In this document: positions 40,952 to 50,388 of the stretch, in pieces
Layout: the number at the start of each line of letters is the position of its first letter
Position numbering within the stretch: position 1 is the first letter of the stretch
Assembly (NCBI GenBank): GCA_035762085.1
Contig: DASTPT010000033.1
Span: 1-64,000 of the forward strand
DNA length: 64,000 nt
From: HRBIN12 sp035762085
GTDB taxonomy: Bacteria > Actinomycetota > UBA4738 > HRBIN12
Reading direction: 5' to 3'
Position numbers and translations under genes: made by a program
The notes under the pieces: generated by a model
What the model saw: the letters and a program-made list of their open reading frames with translations, nothing else
Database searches by the model: none
What the model was told of the DNA's origin: nothing

Positions 40952-41572
40952 TCAGGGCGCCGGCGCCGGGTCGGCCGCAGCGGCGTCCCCCGGCGGGATC
41001 GGTGCGGCCGCCCGCTGCCTGACCCACAGGAGGCCCAGCGCGCCGCCGACGTCGATCAGCACCCCGCCGACCACGGCGACCGCGACCCCGGGCCCCAGGT
41101 CCACCCGCAGCTGATCGCCGATCTGCTCCTCGAGCTCGGCCCGGATCGCGGCGGGGTCCTCGCCGAGCTGCTCGGCCAGGCCGGTCGCCATCTCGTCGAG
41201 CCCCTCCGAGCCGCCGAACCGCGCGTCCGCGCGCATCGCCACCGACAGCGCGAGCGCGATGACGAGCGCCCCGAGCGTGGCGATACCGAAAGCGATCGCC
41301 CTGCGCGTCTCGGTCCCGGGCACCAGGCGCATCGCGAGCATGCCGACCAGCGCGAGCGCGGCGGAGGCTAGTACGACCTTGCCCTCCCAGACGTCGACGC
41401 CCTTCACGGCGACGTCCAGCGTGCCCTGTTCGTCCCCCGGGAAGCCCAGGATCGCCCAGTCCAGCACGGCCCCCAGCCCAGCAACCACGGCCCCCGCGAC
41501 CAGGAACAGGAAGCCCCAAAGGCGGATCGGCGTGGGGCGTGCGGTGGACAGGATCTCGGGACGTTCGGGCAC
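40952..41572 (-). CDS. Membrane protein of unknown function
   Basis: A 206-aa protein with four predicted helices (about 20-40, 63-82, 89-107 and 155-178). An acidic soluble segment lies between the last two (MATGLAEQLGEDPAAIRAELEEQ region), perhaps a short coiled coil outside the membrane. The tail is Ala/Pro-rich. The GTG at 41572 is chosen over the TTG at 41608 because a GACACT box sits 7 nt before it. Family not recognised. Divergent from the fumarase genes. Confidence 0.6.
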   Translation of the reverse strand: MPERPEILSTARPTPIRLWGFLFLVAGAVVAGLGAVLDWAILGFPGDEQGTLDVAVKGVDVWEGKVVLASAALALVGMLAMRLVPGTETRRAIAFGIATLGALVIALALSVAMRADARFGGSEGLDEMATGLAEQLGEDPAAIRAELEEQIGDQLRVDLGPGVAVAVVGGVLIDVGGALGLLWVRQRAAAPIPPGDAAAADPAPAP

Positions 41573-41656
41573 GTTGGGCAGTGTCCCACGGCCGCGGTGG
41601 GGGTCCAAGCAGCGTGCCTACGATGGCGCCGGAAGCCGTTGAGAGGATGGCGCGTG

Positions 41657-42511
41657 ATGGGCGACCTGCGTGAGATCGACGCGGCGGAGATCACCCGGAC
41701 CGTCCGGGAGCTCTGCATGGAGATCAACTACACGGTGCCCGAGGACCTGGTCGCGGCGGTGGCGCGAGCGCGCAAGGACGAGGAGTCCGCGCTCGGCCGC
41801 CAGATCCTGGACCTCGTGCTTCGCAACGCCAAGCTCGCCGCCGAGGGCGAGTACCCGTACTGTCAGGACACCGGCTCGACCGTCGTGTTCATCGACGTCG
41901 GGCAGGACGTCCACATCGTCGGCGCCGACCTCGCCGACGCGATCGACGAGGGCGTCCGCACGGGGTACACGGACGCGTACCTCCGGAAGTCGATCGTCGA
42001 CGACCCGCTCTTCGAGCGCAAGAACACCGGCGACAACACACCGGCGTTCGTCCACACGCGGATCGTCCCCGGCGACCAGATCAGGATCCAGGTGGATGCG
42101 AAGGGCGGCGGCTCGGAGAACAAGGGCAAGCACGCGATGCTGAAGCCCTCGGACGGCCTGGAGGGCGTGACGAGGTTCGTGCTCCAGGCCGTCGTCGACG
42201 CCGGGCCCGACGCCTGCCCACCCGGGATCATCGGGGTCGGCATCGGCGGGAACTTCGAGTACTCGGCGATCCTGGCCAAGCGCGCGCTGATGCGCAAGGT
42301 CGGCCAGCCGAATCCCGAGCCGCGCATCGCGGACCTGGAGGCGGACCTGTTCGAGAAGTGCAACGCGCTCGGCATCGGGCCGCAGTCCCTGGGCGGGACG
42401 CAAACGGTCCTGGCCGTGCACGTCGAGATGATGCCGACGCACATCGCGTCGCTGCCCGTGGCGGTGAACATCGAGTGCCACGCGCACCGGACCGGAACGA
42501 GGGTGATCTGA
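41657..42511 (+). CDS. fumA: Class I fumarate hydratase, alpha (N-terminal) subunit
   Basis: A 284-aa subunit of the oxygen-sensitive [4Fe-4S] fumarase, split into two chains. PYCQDTGSTVVF, GGGSENKGKHAMLKP and CPPGIIGVGIGG carry cluster Cys and substrate contacts; a third Cys lies in FEKCNALGIGPQSLGG. It hydrates fumarate to malate. ATG 41657 has GAGAGGA upstream, and a TACGAT box is at 41619-41624. Only 1 bp separates it from the beta gene. Tartrate dehydratase subunits are homologous, but TCA context favours fumarase. Confidence 0.92.
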   Translation: MGDLREIDAAEITRTVRELCMEINYTVPEDLVAAVARARKDEESALGRQILDLVLRNAKLAAEGEYPYCQDTGSTVVFIDVGQDVHIVGADLADAIDEGVRTGYTDAYLRKSIVDDPLFERKNTGDNTPAFVHTRIVPGDQIRIQVDAKGGGSENKGKHAMLKPSDGLEGVTRFVLQAVVDAGPDACPPGIIGVGIGGNFEYSAILAKRALMRKVGQPNPEPRIADLEADLFEKCNALGIGPQSLGGTQTVLAVHVEMMPTHIASLPVAVNIECHAHRTGTRVI

Positions 42512-42512
42512 G

Positions 42513-43127
42513 ATGACCGTGGAGCTGCTGGAGGACGGCAGGAAGCGGATCCGCGCGCCGCTCACCGACGAGGACGTCCGTCAGCTCGAGGCCGGTGACG
42601 TGGTGCTGATCTCGGGCGTGATGTACGCGGCGCGCGACGCCGCGCACAAGCTCCTCGTCGAGATGCTCAACGCCGGGCGGGAGCTGCCGTTCGACCCGAC
42701 CGGGCAGATCGTCTACTACGTCGGCCCGTCGCCCGAGAAGCCGGGCCACGCGATCGGCTCGGCCGGGCCGACCACTGCGAGCCGGATGGATACGTACACG
42801 CCCCGGATGCTCCAGGTCGGGCTGAAAGGGATCGTCGGCAAGGGCGGCCGAGGACCGGCGGTGCGCGAGGCGCTGCAGAAGCACACGGGCGTCTACATGG
42901 CCGCGCTCGGCGGTGGGGGCGCGCTCGCGGCGCTCCAGATCCGTGCCCAGAAGGTCATCGCGTTCCCCGAGCTCGGCCCGGAGGCGATCCGCCAGATGGA
43001 GGTCGAGGACTTCCCGGTCTGGGTCATCGACGACTGCCGTGGGCAGGACTTCTACGGCCAGGCGGTGGCGCCCTGGCGCAAGGACGACCTGCTCCCCGAG
43101 GAGTTCCGCCTGCCGGCGAACGCGTAG
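42513..43127 (+). CDS. fumB: Class I fumarate hydratase, beta (C-terminal) subunit
   Basis: A 204-aa partner of the alpha subunit. LEAGDVVLISGVMYAARDAAH, VYYVGPSPEKPGHAIGSAGPTT (given in part: YYVGPSPEKPG, GSAGPTTASRMD) and GKGGRG are the conserved substrate-binding and swivel-domain motifs. FPVWVIDDCRGQDFY is near the end. It is co-transcribed with the alpha gene. The split form is common in Actinobacteria, Archaea and anaerobes. Confidence 0.92.
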   Translation: MTVELLEDGRKRIRAPLTDEDVRQLEAGDVVLISGVMYAARDAAHKLLVEMLNAGRELPFDPTGQIVYYVGPSPEKPGHAIGSAGPTTASRMDTYTPRMLQVGLKGIVGKGGRGPAVREALQKHTGVYMAALGGGGALAALQIRAQKVIAFPELGPEAIRQMEVEDFPVWVIDDCRGQDFYGQAVAPWRKDDLLPEEFRLPANA

Positions 43128-43149
43128 CCGGCCGATCGCCGGATCGGCG

Positions 43150-43164
43150 TAGCATCGGAACGCG
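43150..43164 (+). promoter_or_regulatory. -10 box of the 54-aa gene
   Basis: TAGCAT at 43150-43155, 9 nt before ATG 43165. Confidence 0.5.
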
Positions 43165-43329
43165 ATGGGCGACGCACCCGAGAGACCGGGCCCGCGCAGC
43201 TTCTTCACGAACTGGCGCGAGTACGACGGCTCGTTCGGGCGGAAGCTGCAGCTCACGATGCGGAACCGGACGCGGGCGATCCTCCTGCTGAAGGGGTGCT
43301 GCGGACACCCGGGCGAACCCGGATGCTGA
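43165..43329 (+). CDS. 54-aa Cys-rich small protein
   Basis: This very short gene encodes a basic, partly aromatic body (RSFFTNWREYDGSFGRKLQL) and a C-terminal KGCCGHPGEPGC. That last part is a CC-x8-C pattern with His, fitting metal binding or thiol chemistry. It has a TAGCAT -10 box 9 nt upstream and a hairpin directly downstream, so it appears to be a complete single-gene unit. Three Cys and one His in the last 11 residues are unlikely by chance in noncoding high-GC DNA, but codon evidence in so short a frame is limited. It is not a shadow of a neighbour. Function unknown. Confidence 0.6.
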   Translation: MGDAPERPGPRSFFTNWREYDGSFGRKLQLTMRNRTRAILLLKGCCGHPGEPGC

Positions 43330-43340
43330 CAGGTCCCTTC

Positions 43341-43363
43341 CGGGGACCCCGGTCGGGGTCCGG
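43341..43363. terminator. Bidirectional hairpin between the 54-aa gene and the DUF1918 gene
   Basis: GGACCCC-GGTC-GGGGTCC (43344-43361), a 7-bp stem, between convergent genes. Confidence 0.5.
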
Positions 43364-43387
43364 AGGCGGATCACCCGCACTGACGCG

Positions 43388-43600
43388 CTACCGCTTCGAT
43401 CGCGTCTTCGGGCGAGGCTTCGCGATCACGCGAACGCTGCCCGCGCTCGGCGTGAACGTCGACTCGTGGCCGTCCTCCCACCGGACCCGGTAGCGCACGC
43501 CTACCTCGCCCTGGATGACCTCCAAGACCTCCCCCTCGCGCGTGGGGGTTCCGACGGTCTCGGACTCGACGACGATGTGGTCACCGACCTTCGCCTGCAT
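43388..43600 (-). CDS. DUF1918 domain protein
   Basis: A 70-aa protein of the DUF1918 family, very common in Actinobacteria and predicted to be a small SH3-like barrel. MQAKVGDHIVVES, REGEVLEVIQGEVGVRYRVRW and DGHESTFTPSAGSV are its hallmark blocks (quoted in part). The C-terminus is basic (KPRPKTRSKR). GGAGGG precedes the ATG. The role is unknown; nucleic-acid binding is a guess from the charge. Confidence 0.9.
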   Translation of the reverse strand: MQAKVGDHIVVESETVGTPTREGEVLEVIQGEVGVRYRVRWEDGHESTFTPSAGSVRVIAKPRPKTRSKR

Positions 43601-43700
43601 CTCGCCCTCCGTCAGCGTCGACCGACAGCATGGTTGTACCTCGGAGCGGGGCGGAGCGCGAGTCCGCCGGTCCCGCGGCCGAGAGGGCCTTCGTCCGATG

Positions 43701-44503
43701 TCAGAAGCGGTCGAACAGGATCGAGCGCTTCACGTCCTGGATCGCCTTCGTGACCTCGATCCCGCGCGGGCACGCCTCCGTGCAGTTGAACGTCGTCCGG
43801 CACCGGAACACGCCGGTCTTGTCCGACAGGATCTGCAGCCGCTCCTTCGCCGCCTGGTCGCGCGAGTCGTAGATGAACCGGTGCGCCTGGACGATCGCGG
43901 CGGGCCCGACGTACTCCTCGTCGCCCCAGAAGATCGGGCAGGACGTCGTGCAGCACGCGCACAGGATGCACTTCGTCGTGTCGTCGAAGCGGTGCCGGTC
44001 TTCGGGCGACTGGAGCCGTTCGCGGTCGGGGTCGCCCTCGTCGTTGATCAGATACGGGAGCACCGACCGGTAGCCAGCGAAGAACGGCTCCATGTCGACG
44101 ATCAGGTCCTTCAGCACCGGGAGGCCGCGGATCGGCTCGACGGTGACCTTCGGGACCACGTCGCGGACCAGGACCTTGCACGCCAGCCGGTTCGCCCCGT
44201 TCACCATGACGGCGTCCGAGCCGCAGATCGCGTGCGCGCACGAGCGCCGCAGCGCGAGCGTGCCGTCGTGGTACCACTTCACGGTATGCAGGGCGTCGAG
44301 GAGCCGGTCGTTGGGGTCGGCCTCCACCGTGAACTCGTCCCACCACGACTCGTCGCCGCGCAGCTCGGGGTTGTAGCGGCGGATCTTCAGCGTGAGGCTG
44401 ACCCTGCCGGACCCCCCGGCCTGACGCTGGTCGGAGCCCTCGAGCACATCGCCCACGGACCCGTTCATCTGCCCTACCGCCTCCGCTCCTCGAGGGCTCG
44501 CCA

Positions 44504-44504
<1 letters not shown>
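43701..44504 (-). CDS. sdhB: Succinate dehydrogenase iron-sulfur subunit
   Basis: A 267-aa subunit that passes electrons from SdhA to quinone. The [2Fe-2S] site is C89-x4-C94-x2-D97 with C109 (SCAHAICGSDA), where Asp as third ligand is also found in other SdhB proteins. The [4Fe-4S] site is CILCACCTTSCP (C179, C182, C185 and a partner), and the [3Fe-4S] site is around C235, C241 and C245 (CRTTFNCTEACP). The N-terminal extension of about 35 residues is longer than usual. The ATG shares one base with the sdhA stop. Last gene of sdhCDAB. Confidence 0.95.
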
Positions 44505-46236
<1,732 letters not shown>

Positions 46237-46240
<4 letters not shown>

Positions 46241-46683
46241 ACGGCACCCGACCATCTGCTGGGGTCGAACGTGAACACCACGACCGTGCCCAGCACGAAG
46301 AGGATGAAGCCCAAGGTGTAGAAGACCATGTTGACCGCGAACCGCGCCCCGGGGGGTCGCACGTAGTCCTGGACGACGACGCGCAGGCCGTTGATCCCGT
46401 GGATCAGCGCGAGCGACAGCATCGCCCAGTCCCACGATTGCCAGAACACGTCGTCCCAGCGGACCGCGACGAACTCGAAGTTGACGCGGTCGATCCCCTC
46501 GTCGAGCACGTGCATGATCAGCACGTGGCCGACGGCCAGGAACAGCAGCACCACGCCCGAGATCCGCATGAACAGCCACGCCCACAGCTCGAAGCCGCCG
46601 GCCGGCCGCTCGCGCGTGCCCCGCGTGCCGAGGACGCCGCGGGGCGCCTGGATCTCCGTCCGCTCCTCCGTGTGGGCCGACAT
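46237..46683 (-). CDS. sdhD: Succinate dehydrogenase membrane anchor subunit
   Basis: A 148-aa protein with a hydrophilic N-terminal stretch and three helices. LAVGHVLIMHVLDEGID (candidate heme His) and WDWAMLSLALIHGINGLRVVVQDYV (quoted in part: LALIHGINGLR) match actinobacterial SdhD. ATG 46683 overlaps the sdhC stop by 1 nt (TGATG). Completes the two-anchor, four-subunit complex II. Confidence 0.9.
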
Positions 46684-47078
46684 CACAGCCACCCCACGAG
46701 CTCGAGCGTGCCCTTGATGATGATCCAGGAGATCGGGATCATGGCCAGCACGAAGATGCCGGTCGACAGCAGCGAGAGCTGCTTCATGTAGCGTGTCGTG
46801 TTCGGCCAGAAGTCGAAGAGCATGATCTTCACGCCGTTGAGCGCGTGGTACAGCACCGCGGCCACCAGCCCGAGCTCGAGCAGCCGCACGAACCAGTTCT
46901 GGTAGACGGACTCGACACGGTCGTAGGCCTCGGGGCCCCAACCGATGATGGCCGTGTCCACGATGTGGACGAACAGGAACAGGACGATCGCCACGCCGGT
47001 GATCCGGTGGGCGAGCCACGACCACTGTCCCGGGCTTCCCCTGTAGAGGGTTCCGACGTCCGACTTGCGCTTCGCCAC
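46683..47078 (-). CDS. sdhC: Succinate dehydrogenase cytochrome b556 subunit
   Basis: A 131-aa protein with three helices. LYRGSPGQWSWLAHRITGVA (family signature, SWxxHRxTG) and FLFVHIVDT give candidate heme-ligand His. LYHALNGVKIMLFDFWP is the conserved C-terminal block. GTG 47078 follows a GGGGGG ribosome site. A TACATT box at 47120-47115 (minus) may be the operon promoter. First gene of sdhCDAB. Confidence 0.93.
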   Translation of the reverse strand: MAKRKSDVGTLYRGSPGQWSWLAHRITGVAIVLFLFVHIVDTAIIGWGPEAYDRVESVYQNWFVRLLELGLVAAVLYHALNGVKIMLFDFWPNTTRYMKQLSLLSTGIFVLAMIPISWIIIKGTLELVGWL

Positions 47079-47211
47079 GTGCGTCCCCCCGTTCGCCGCG
47101 TTGCGTTCCCTCGTAATGTAACGCGCCCCGCGGAGTCCCCGGTGGCCGCGGCGTCTCCGCGGCCCGCAGCCCCCACTCCACTGCGTCGATCACCGCGCCC
47201 TTATGGGCTTC

Positions 47212-47233
47212 GGTCCCGAGGCGCTCGGGCCCC
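47212..47233 (-). terminator. Possible terminator after the O-methyltransferase gene
   Basis: CCCGAG-GCG-CTCGGG (47215-47229) with G/C flanks, 22 bp past the stop. A weak stem with no T-run. Apart from this and the sdhC promoter, 47079-47255 shows nothing. Confidence 0.3.
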
Positions 47234-47255
47234 CGGACCCCTCGATGACCTGGGG

Positions 47256-47891
47256 TCAGGCGACGCGCAGGGCGACCATGAGGCCGTCGCGCGTGGGAAC
47301 GATCGTATGCAGGTACCGCTCGTCCTCGGCGATCAGGGCGTTGTGCTCGAGGACGGCCCGTGTGTCGGCACGTGCCGGCTCGGCCTCGGTCACGCGGCCG
47401 TACCACAGGACGTTGTCGCACAGGTAGAGGCCGCCGACGCGGACGCGGTCGCGGGCGGCGAGCCACGCGTCCGGGTAGCCGTCCTTGTCGATGTCGTTGT
47501 AGACGACGTCGAACTCGCCCTCGGCGGCGTTCAGGTGTCGGACGGCGTCGCCAACGTGCCACCGGACCGCCCCGTCCAGGCCGGCGCGTCGCAGGTAGGC
47601 GAGGGCCTTCGGCTCGTTCGCCGGGTCGCCGTCGGTGCAGTGGACCTCGCCGTCCGTGCCGACCGCCCGGGCGAACCAGTAGGCCGAGTACCCGTAGCCC
47701 GAGCCGAGCTCGAACACCCGGCGGGCGCCCACGCCGCGCGCGAGCACCTCGACGGCCGATCCGACGAGCCGGCCGACGATCGGGAAGCCGTTGCCGCGGG
47801 CCTCCTCCTCCATCTCGAGCAGCACGGCCTCGTCGTGCCGTACCAGGAGCGATCCCATGTACGTCTCGATGCGCGGATCCACGATGTCCAT
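47256..47891 (-). CDS. O-methyltransferase (class I SAM-dependent, caffeoyl-CoA type)
   Basis: A 211-aa enzyme of methyltransferase family 3. FELGSGYGYSAYWFARAV is the SAM-binding motif I, CTDGDP follows, DVVYNDIDKDGYPDAW is the metal-binding Asp block, and GGLYLCDNVLWYGRV is the catalytic loop. Members methylate catechol-like hydroxyls on small molecules in a divalent-cation-dependent way; the substrate here is unknown. The start at ATG 47891 is set by a TAGCAT box 8 nt upstream. It is head-to-head with the mutase gene, with only 33 bp between start codons. Confidence 0.9.
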   Translation of the reverse strand: MDIVDPRIETYMGSLLVRHDEAVLLEMEEEARGNGFPIVGRLVGSAVEVLARGVGARRVFELGSGYGYSAYWFARAVGTDGEVHCTDGDPANEPKALAYLRRAGLDGAVRWHVGDAVRHLNAAEGEFDVVYNDIDKDGYPDAWLAARDRVRVGGLYLCDNVLWYGRVTEAEPARADTRAVLEHNALIAEDERYLHTIVPTRDGLMVALRVA

Positions 47892-47905
47892 GGCGTTGCA
47901 TGCTA
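47892..47905 (-). promoter_or_regulatory. -10 box of the O-methyltransferase gene, leaderless layout
   Basis: TAGCAT at 47905-47900 (minus), 8 nt before ATG 47891. It lies only 6 bp from the opposing -10 box of the mutase gene. Confidence 0.6.
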
Positions 47906-47911
47906 TCCCGC

Positions 47912-47924
47912 TACGCTGTGGCGC
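47912..47924 (+). promoter_or_regulatory. -10 box of the mutase gene, leaderless layout
   Basis: TACGCT at 47912-47917, 7 nt before ATG 47925. Its -35 region must overlap the first codons of the opposite gene. Confidence 0.55.
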
Positions 47925-49508
47925 ATGACCGAGGAGCGGCGCGTCACGGACTCGGGCATCGAGCTGCACCCGCTGTACGGTCCCGAGGACCTGCGCGAGC
48001 TCGACCCGACCCGGGACCTCGGCGCGCCGGGGGAGCCGCCGTTCACGCGCGGTCCGTACCCGAGCATGTACCGCGGCCGGCCGTGGACGATGCGCCAGTA
48101 CGCGGGGATGGGCACCGCCGCGCAGACGAACGCCCGATTCCGCTACCTGCTGGAGCACGGTCAGACGGGGCTCTCGGTCGCGTTCGACCTGCCCACGCAG
48201 ATGGGCTACGACTCCGACCATCCGCGCGCCGAGGGCGAGGTCGGCCGGACCGGGGTGGCGATCGACACGATCGAGGACCTGCGACGGCTGTTCGAGGGGA
48301 TCCCGCTCGACCGGGTCTCGACCTCGATGACGATCAACGCGACCGCGCCGACCCTGCTGCTCCTGTACGAGCTCGTCGCGGAGGAGCAGGGCGTCGCCCC
48401 GTCCGAGCTCTCGGGCACGGTCCAGAACGACATCCTGAAGGAGTACGCGGCGCGGGGGACGTACATCTACCCGCCGCAGCCCTCGATGCGGCTGGTCACG
48501 GACCTGTTCGGGTACTGCGGCGAGCGCATCCCACGCTGGAACACCATCTCGATCAGCGGTTACCACATGCGCGAGGCGGGGGCGACCGCCGTCCAGGAGG
48601 TCGCGTTCACGCTCGCGAACGGCATCGCCTACGTGCAGGCGGCGCTCGACGCCGGGCTGGAGCTCGACGTGTTCGCGCCACGGCTGTCGTTCTTCTTCGC
48701 CTGCCACATGCACTTCTTCGAGGAGGTCGCGAAGTTCCGCGCGGCGCGGCGCCTGTGGGCCCGGATCATGACCGAGCGCTTCGGGGCCACCGACCCCCGG
48801 AGCCTGGCGCTGCGCTTCCACACCCAGACCGGCGGCGCGACGCTCACGGCGCAGCAGCCGCAGAACAACGTCGTCCGCACCTCGCTCGAGGCGCTGTCGG
48901 CGGTGCTCGGGGGGACCCAGTCGCTGCACACCAACTCGTTCGATGAGGCGCTGGCGCTGCCCACCGAGCAGGCCGCGAAGCTCGCGCTCCGCACGCAGCA
49001 GGTCCTGGCGCTCGAGACGGGGATCTCGAACGTGGCCGACCCGCTCGGAGGCGCCTACTTCGTCGAGGCGCTCACGACCGAGCTCGAGTCGCGTGCCGAC
49101 GAGTACCTGGAGCGGATCGACGGGATGGGAGGCGCGATCGGCGCGATCGAACGGGGGTTCTTCCAGGACGAGATCCACGAGGCCGCCTTCCGCCTGCAGC
49201 GGGCGGTCGAGTCGGGGGAACGCGTCGTCGTCGGCGTGAACCGCTTCGAGGAGCCGGAGGAGCGTTCCGTCCTGATCCAGCGGATCGACGACGACGAGGT
49301 CGCGCGGCAGGTCGGGCGTCTCCACCGCGTCCGTGAGGAGCGGGACGGCGCCGTCGTCGAGCGCGCCCTCGCGGAGGTCGAGGCCGCGGCCCGCGGCACG
49401 GAGAACCTGCTCCCGCCGATGCGGGAGGCGTTGCGTGCCCGAGCCACGCTGGGCGAGGTCTCGGACGTGCTCCGCCGCGTCTTCGGCGAGCACCGCGTCT
49501 CGCGCTGA
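47925..49508 (+). CDS. Methylmalonyl-CoA mutase large, catalytic subunit (B12 domain absent)
   Basis: A 527-aa (beta/alpha)8 barrel of the acyl-CoA mutase family without the C-terminal cobalamin domain, so it needs the 134-aa subunit encoded at 28577. TRGPYPSMYRGRPWTMRQYAG is the family N-terminal block (TRGPYPSMY quoted), then FDLPTQMGYDSDHP, SMTINATAP, LSGTVQNDILKEY and SISGYHMREAGA. RFHTQTGG and GGTQSLHTNSFDEAL lie in the second half. The mature partner pair resembles archaeal-type split mutases. A related mutase (isobutyryl- or ethylmalonyl-CoA) cannot be excluded by sequence alone. Confidence 0.92.
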   Translation: MTEERRVTDSGIELHPLYGPEDLRELDPTRDLGAPGEPPFTRGPYPSMYRGRPWTMRQYAGMGTAAQTNARFRYLLEHGQTGLSVAFDLPTQMGYDSDHPRAEGEVGRTGVAIDTIEDLRRLFEGIPLDRVSTSMTINATAPTLLLLYELVAEEQGVAPSELSGTVQNDILKEYAARGTYIYPPQPSMRLVTDLFGYCGERIPRWNTISISGYHMREAGATAVQEVAFTLANGIAYVQAALDAGLELDVFAPRLSFFFACHMHFFEEVAKFRAARRLWARIMTERFGATDPRSLALRFHTQTGGATLTAQQPQNNVVRTSLEALSAVLGGTQSLHTNSFDEALALPTEQAAKLALRTQQVLALETGISNVADPLGGAYFVEALTTELESRADEYLERIDGMGGAIGAIERGFFQDEIHEAAFRLQRAVESGERVVVGVNRFEEPEERSVLIQRIDDDEVARQVGRLHRVREERDGAVVERALAEVEAAARGTENLLPPMREALRARATLGEVSDVLRRVFGEHRVSR

Positions 49509-49590
49509 TAGGCGGGGAGCGCGCACACCTTCACCCAGGTGGAAGCTATGCAAGAGTCCGTAGAACCTCGTCAGGTCGCACCGTTTCGGG

Positions 49591-49596
49591 TATCGT
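49591..49596 (+). promoter_or_regulatory. -10 box of the DUF4397 gene
   Basis: TATCGT, with a leader of about 40 nt and GGAAGGAGA before the start codon. The rest of 49509-49643 holds no gene. Confidence 0.35.
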
Positions 49597-49643
49597 CCCT
49601 CCCGTTGGCGGAACGACCGCCACGGAACGGAAGGAGAATGGCG

Positions 49644-50315
49644 ATGCGGAAGCGGTTCTTCGGACTCGCGGTGGCGGCGTCCTTGGCGATCTCGGCGATC
49701 TTCGTCGGGACGGCGAGCGCGGCCTCCAAGGCCAGGCTGAACGTGGTGCACGGGATCCCCGGCGTCGACGTGAACGTCTGCGTCAACGGCACCGAGGCCA
49801 TCCCCGACTTCAACCCCGGCGAGGTCGTCACGGGCGTTGCGCTCGCCGCGGGCACGTACGACCTGAAGATCGTCGCGCAGGCCGACGACTGCGCAGACCC
49901 GGCGATCCTGTCGGCCAACGACGTCGAGCTGATGGCGGGCAAGAACTACAGCGCCGTCGCACACCTCGACGAGGGCGGCGACCCGACGCTCGCGCTGTTC
50001 AGGAACAACGTCAAGGCGCTCCCGAAGGGCACGGCTCGCCTGACCGTGCGCCACGCGGCCGCGGCCCCCGAGGTCGACGTGTGGGCGAACGGCTCGGTCC
50101 TGCTCCGAGACGTCCCGAACGGCGCATCGGCCACGATGAAGGTCCCGACCGGCGTCTACGCGACCTGGGTGTCGCTGCCGGACAAGTACCAGCCGGTCAT
50201 CGGCCCCGACGTGTTCAAGCTGCGCAAGGGCATGGCCTACCAGGTGTACGCCTGGGGCAACGGTACGGCGGGCTTCGACTTCGCGGTCGTCGCGATCGAG
50301 GTCGGCGTCAAGTAA
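49644..50315 (+). CDS. Secreted DUF4397 domain protein
   Basis: A 223-aa exported protein. The signal peptide is MRKRFFGLAVAASLAISAIF then VGTASAAS. Two repeated beta-sandwich units follow, each with the DUF4397 pattern (RLNVVHGIPGVDVNVCVNG and RLTVRHAAAAPEVDVWANG) and a later YAVWVSL-like strand. No anchor or sorting signal is seen. Two ATGs are in frame; AAGGAG is 7 nt before ATG 49644 but touches ATG 49638, so the second is preferred. The family is common in secreted proteins of Actinobacteria; the role is unknown. Followed by a strong terminator. Confidence 0.88.
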   Translation: MRKRFFGLAVAASLAISAIFVGTASAASKARLNVVHGIPGVDVNVCVNGTEAIPDFNPGEVVTGVALAAGTYDLKIVAQADDCADPAILSANDVELMAGKNYSAVAHLDEGGDPTLALFRNNVKALPKGTARLTVRHAAAAPEVDVWANGSVLLRDVPNGASATMKVPTGVYATWVSLPDKYQPVIGPDVFKLRKGMAYQVYAWGNGTAGFDFAVVAIEVGVK

Positions 50316-50329
50316 CGCCCGAACGTCCC

Positions 50330-50367
50330 GCTGCGGCCCGGCCGGGTGGACCCGGCCGGGCCGCAGC
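50330..50367 (+). terminator. Strong terminator after the DUF4397 gene
   Basis: A perfect 17-bp stem, GCTGCGGCCCGGCCGGG-TGGA-CCCGGCCGGGCCGCAGC, ending 7 bp before the -10 box of the next gene. Confidence 0.85.
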
Positions 50368-50374
50368 CTTCGGC

Positions 50375-50388
50375 TAGGCTTGCCGGCC
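50375..50388 (+). promoter_or_regulatory. -10 box of npdG, leaderless layout
   Basis: TAGGCT at 50375-50380, 8 nt before ATG 50389. Confidence 0.6.

Noticed and set aside
43611..43700. Terminator after sdhB
   Set aside because: No convincing stem-loop found between the sdhB stop and the DUF1918 gene.
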